Assembly: GCF_008630065.1 (NCBI RefSeq)
Contig: NZ_VWPL01000007.1
Span: 1-64,000 of the forward strand
DNA: 64,000 bases
Reading direction: 5' to 3'
Source of the DNA: Blastochloris sulfoviridis
GTDB taxonomy: Bacteria > Pseudomonadota > Alphaproteobacteria > Rhizobiales > Xanthobacteraceae
Positions 62,459 to 64,000 of the stretch are shown piece by piece. How positions within the stretch are numbered: the stretch's first letter is position 1; each line of letters starts with the position of its first letter. The notes under the pieces are model-generated. The model had not been told where the DNA came from, did not search any database, and saw only the letters and a program-made list of their open reading frames with translations. Position numbers and translations under genes: made by a program.

Positions 62459-64000
62459 ATGGCGATCAAGAGCAAGGCGAAGGCTGTTCTGGCGGCGGCG
62501 CCCAAGGTGGCGAAGCCGAAGGAGGAGGGGCAGGCTCCGGAGAAGGAGACCGATACCCCGGACGGCCCGTTGCTCGACCTTTCGGACGCCGCCGTCCGCA
62601 AGATGATCAAGCTCGCCAAGAAGCGCGGCTATGTCACCTATGACGAGCTGAACGAGGTGATGCCCTCCGAGGAGGTGACCTCCGAGCAGATCGAGGACAC
62701 CCTCGCCATGCTCAACGAGATGGGCATCAATGTCGTCGAGGCCGAGGAGGCCGAGGTCGAGGAGCATGCCGAGGCCGAGCCGGCGGCCGAGGAGGAGGAG
62801 CCCGAGGGCGGCGACCTCGTCGAGGTCACCTCCACCCGCACGCCGGCGCGCGCCGAGACCAAGTCCGAACCGTCCGAGCGCACCGACGACCCCGTGCGCA
62901 TGTATCTGCGCGAGATGGGCTCGGTGGAGCTGCTGTCGCGTGAGGGCGAGATCGCCATCGCCAAGCGCATCGAGGCCGGCCGCGAGGCGATGATCGCCGG
63001 CCTGTGCGAAAGCCCGCTGACCTTCCAGGCCATCATCATCTGGCGCGAAGAGCTGATGGAAGGAAAGGTGCTGCTGCGCGACATCATCGACCTGGAAGCC
63101 ACCTATGCCGGCCCGGAGGGCAAGAATCCGCCGCCGGCCGAGGGCGGCCCGCTGTCCGACGTGCCGAAGATGGCGGCCGACGTCGCCCCGCCGATCGCCG
63201 AGACCGAGCCGCCGGTGCCCGAGCCGACCGAGTTCGACGACGAGGACGACCTTGAGAATTCGCTGTCGCTGGCGGCGATGGAAGCCGAGCTCAAGCCGGC
63301 GGTGCTGAAGACCTTCGACACCATCGCCGACAACTACACCAAGCTGCGCCGGCTGCAGGACGAGAACGTCAAGAACAAGCTCAAGAACCTGTCGCTGTCG
63401 CCGGCCCAGGAGCGCAAGTACAAGAAGCTCAAGGACGACATCGTCACCGAAGTGAAGAGCCTGTCACTCAACCAGGCGCGCATCGATGCGCTGGTCGAGC
63501 AGCTCTACGACATCAACAAGCGCCTCGTCTCGCTCGAAGGCCGCTTGATGCGCCTCGCCGAAAGCTATGGCGTCGACCGCGCCGACTTTCTGCGCAACTA
63601 CCAGGGCTCGGAGCTCGATCCGAAGTGGCTCTTGCGCGTCTCCAAGCTCGGCGCCCGCGGCTGGAAGAACTTCATCACGCACGAGAAGGACGGCATCAAG
63701 AACATCCGCGGCGACATTCACAATCTCGCCGCCGATACGGGACTTGAGATTCAAGAGTTCCGCAAGATCGTCCAGATGGTGCAGAAGGGCGAGCGCGAAG
63801 CCCGGCAGGCCAAGAAGGAGATGGTGGAGGCCAACCTTCGCCTCGTCATCTCGATCGCCAAGAAATACACCAACCGCGGCCTGCAGTTCCTCGACCTGAT
63901 CCAGGAAGGTAATATCGGCCTGATGAAGGCGGTCGACAAGTTCGAGTACCGCCGCGGCTACAAGTTCTCGACCTACGCCACCTGGTGGATCCGGCAGGCC
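62459..64000 (+). CDS. rpoD: RNA polymerase primary sigma factor RpoD (partial, runs off window)
   Basis: RpoD directs RNA polymerase to housekeeping promoters. The 514 residues present include region 1.1 ([46 protein letters not shown]), an acidic linker, region 1.2 ([30 protein letters not shown]), the large non-conserved domain with a Pro/Glu-rich stretch, and region 2 ([59 protein letters not shown]). GGGAG lies upstream of the ATG at 62459. The frame is open to the end of the window, so regions 3 and 4 lie beyond. Confidence 0.96.
   Translation, partial: MAIKSKAKAVLAAAPKVAKPKEEGQAPEKETDTPDGPLLDLSDAAVRKMIKLAKKRGYVTYDELNEVMPSEEVTSEQIEDTLAMLNEMGINVVEAEEAEVEEHAEAEPAAEEEEPEGGDLVEVTSTRTPARAETKSEPSERTDDPVRMYLREMGSVELLSREGEIAIAKRIEAGREAMIAGLCESPLTFQAIIIWREELMEGKVLLRDIIDLEATYAGPEGKNPPPAEGGPLSDVPKMAADVAPPIAETEPPVPEPTEFDDEDDLENSLSLAAMEAELKPAVLKTFDTIADNYTKLRRLQDENVKNKLKNLSLSPAQERKYKKLKDDIVTEVKSLSLNQARIDALVEQLYDINKRLVSLEGRLMRLAESYGVDRADFLRNYQGSELDPKWLLRVSKLGARGWKNFITHEKDGIKNIRGDIHNLAADTGLEIQEFRKIVQMVQKGEREARQAKKEMVEANLRLVISIAKKYTNRGLQFLDLIQEGNIGLMKAVDKFEYRRGYKFSTYATWWIRQA

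Overview
The window is GC-rich chromosomal DNA from an alphaproteobacterium, most likely order Hyphomicrobiales (Rhizobiales). The clues are a class I lysyl-tRNA synthetase, a DnaG primase lacking its zinc ligands directly upstream of rpoD, an HWE-type histidine kinase, a GC-rich tRNA/repeat background and many palindromic repeats of the kind seen in Bradyrhizobium/Rhodopseudomonas relatives. Genus cannot be fixed from the sequence alone.

Layout. 1-3.3 kb: alpha/beta-hydrolase-type proteins and a membrane methyltransferase-like gene. 3.7-6.4 kb: an accessory islet with an AT-rich gene for an apparent proteasome/HslV-fold N-terminal-threonine hydrolase, a small overlapping ORF, and a SLOG-domain/HTH fusion. 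6.5-10.2 kb: molybdate transporter modA-modB-modC behind a ModE-type operator, with the three genes pushed apart by repeats. 10.5-25 kb: housekeeping and metabolic genes (acyltransferase, DNA polymerase I, an ArsB/NhaD permease, PfkB kinase, SH3 protein, 2-hydroxyacid dehydrogenase, MoeB/ThiF-like enzyme, metallo-beta-lactamase hydrolase, ArfB, M3 peptidase). 25.6-28.5 kb: an AsnC-type ligand-binding protein, then a TPP riboswitch and thiM-thiE-thiD. 28.6-35 kb: an XRE-cupin regulator, and a TetR regulator divergent from an RND efflux pair with a palindromic operator. 35-49.5 kb: FAH hydrolase, LpxH-like phosphoesterase with a GT4 glycosyltransferase, a GT2 with a secretion-ATPase-like N-terminal domain, a solute-binding protein, lysS, folC, histidine kinase, tyrosine phosphatase and a polytopic membrane protein.

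49.6-59.6 kb is a mobile defence region. A complete four-gene type II Wadjet operon (jetA-B-C-D, leftward) lies beside a decayed tyrosine integrase that abuts tRNA-Arg(CCG). A brnT-brnA toxin-antitoxin pair lies on the other side of the tRNA. 60-64 kb holds dnaG and the start of rpoD.

Intergenic space is dominated by at least five families of palindromic repeats. One family repeatedly begins right at stop codons, another supplies stop codons to two genes, and one copy is cleanly nested inside another family, showing that it moved. Two informative losses in core genes are a DNA polymerase I whose proofreading active-site residues all appear replaced and the zinc-less primase. The least explained coding content is the Ntn-hydrolase-like gene with its overlapping small ORF and the neighbouring SLOG-HTH fusion at 3.7-6.4 kb.
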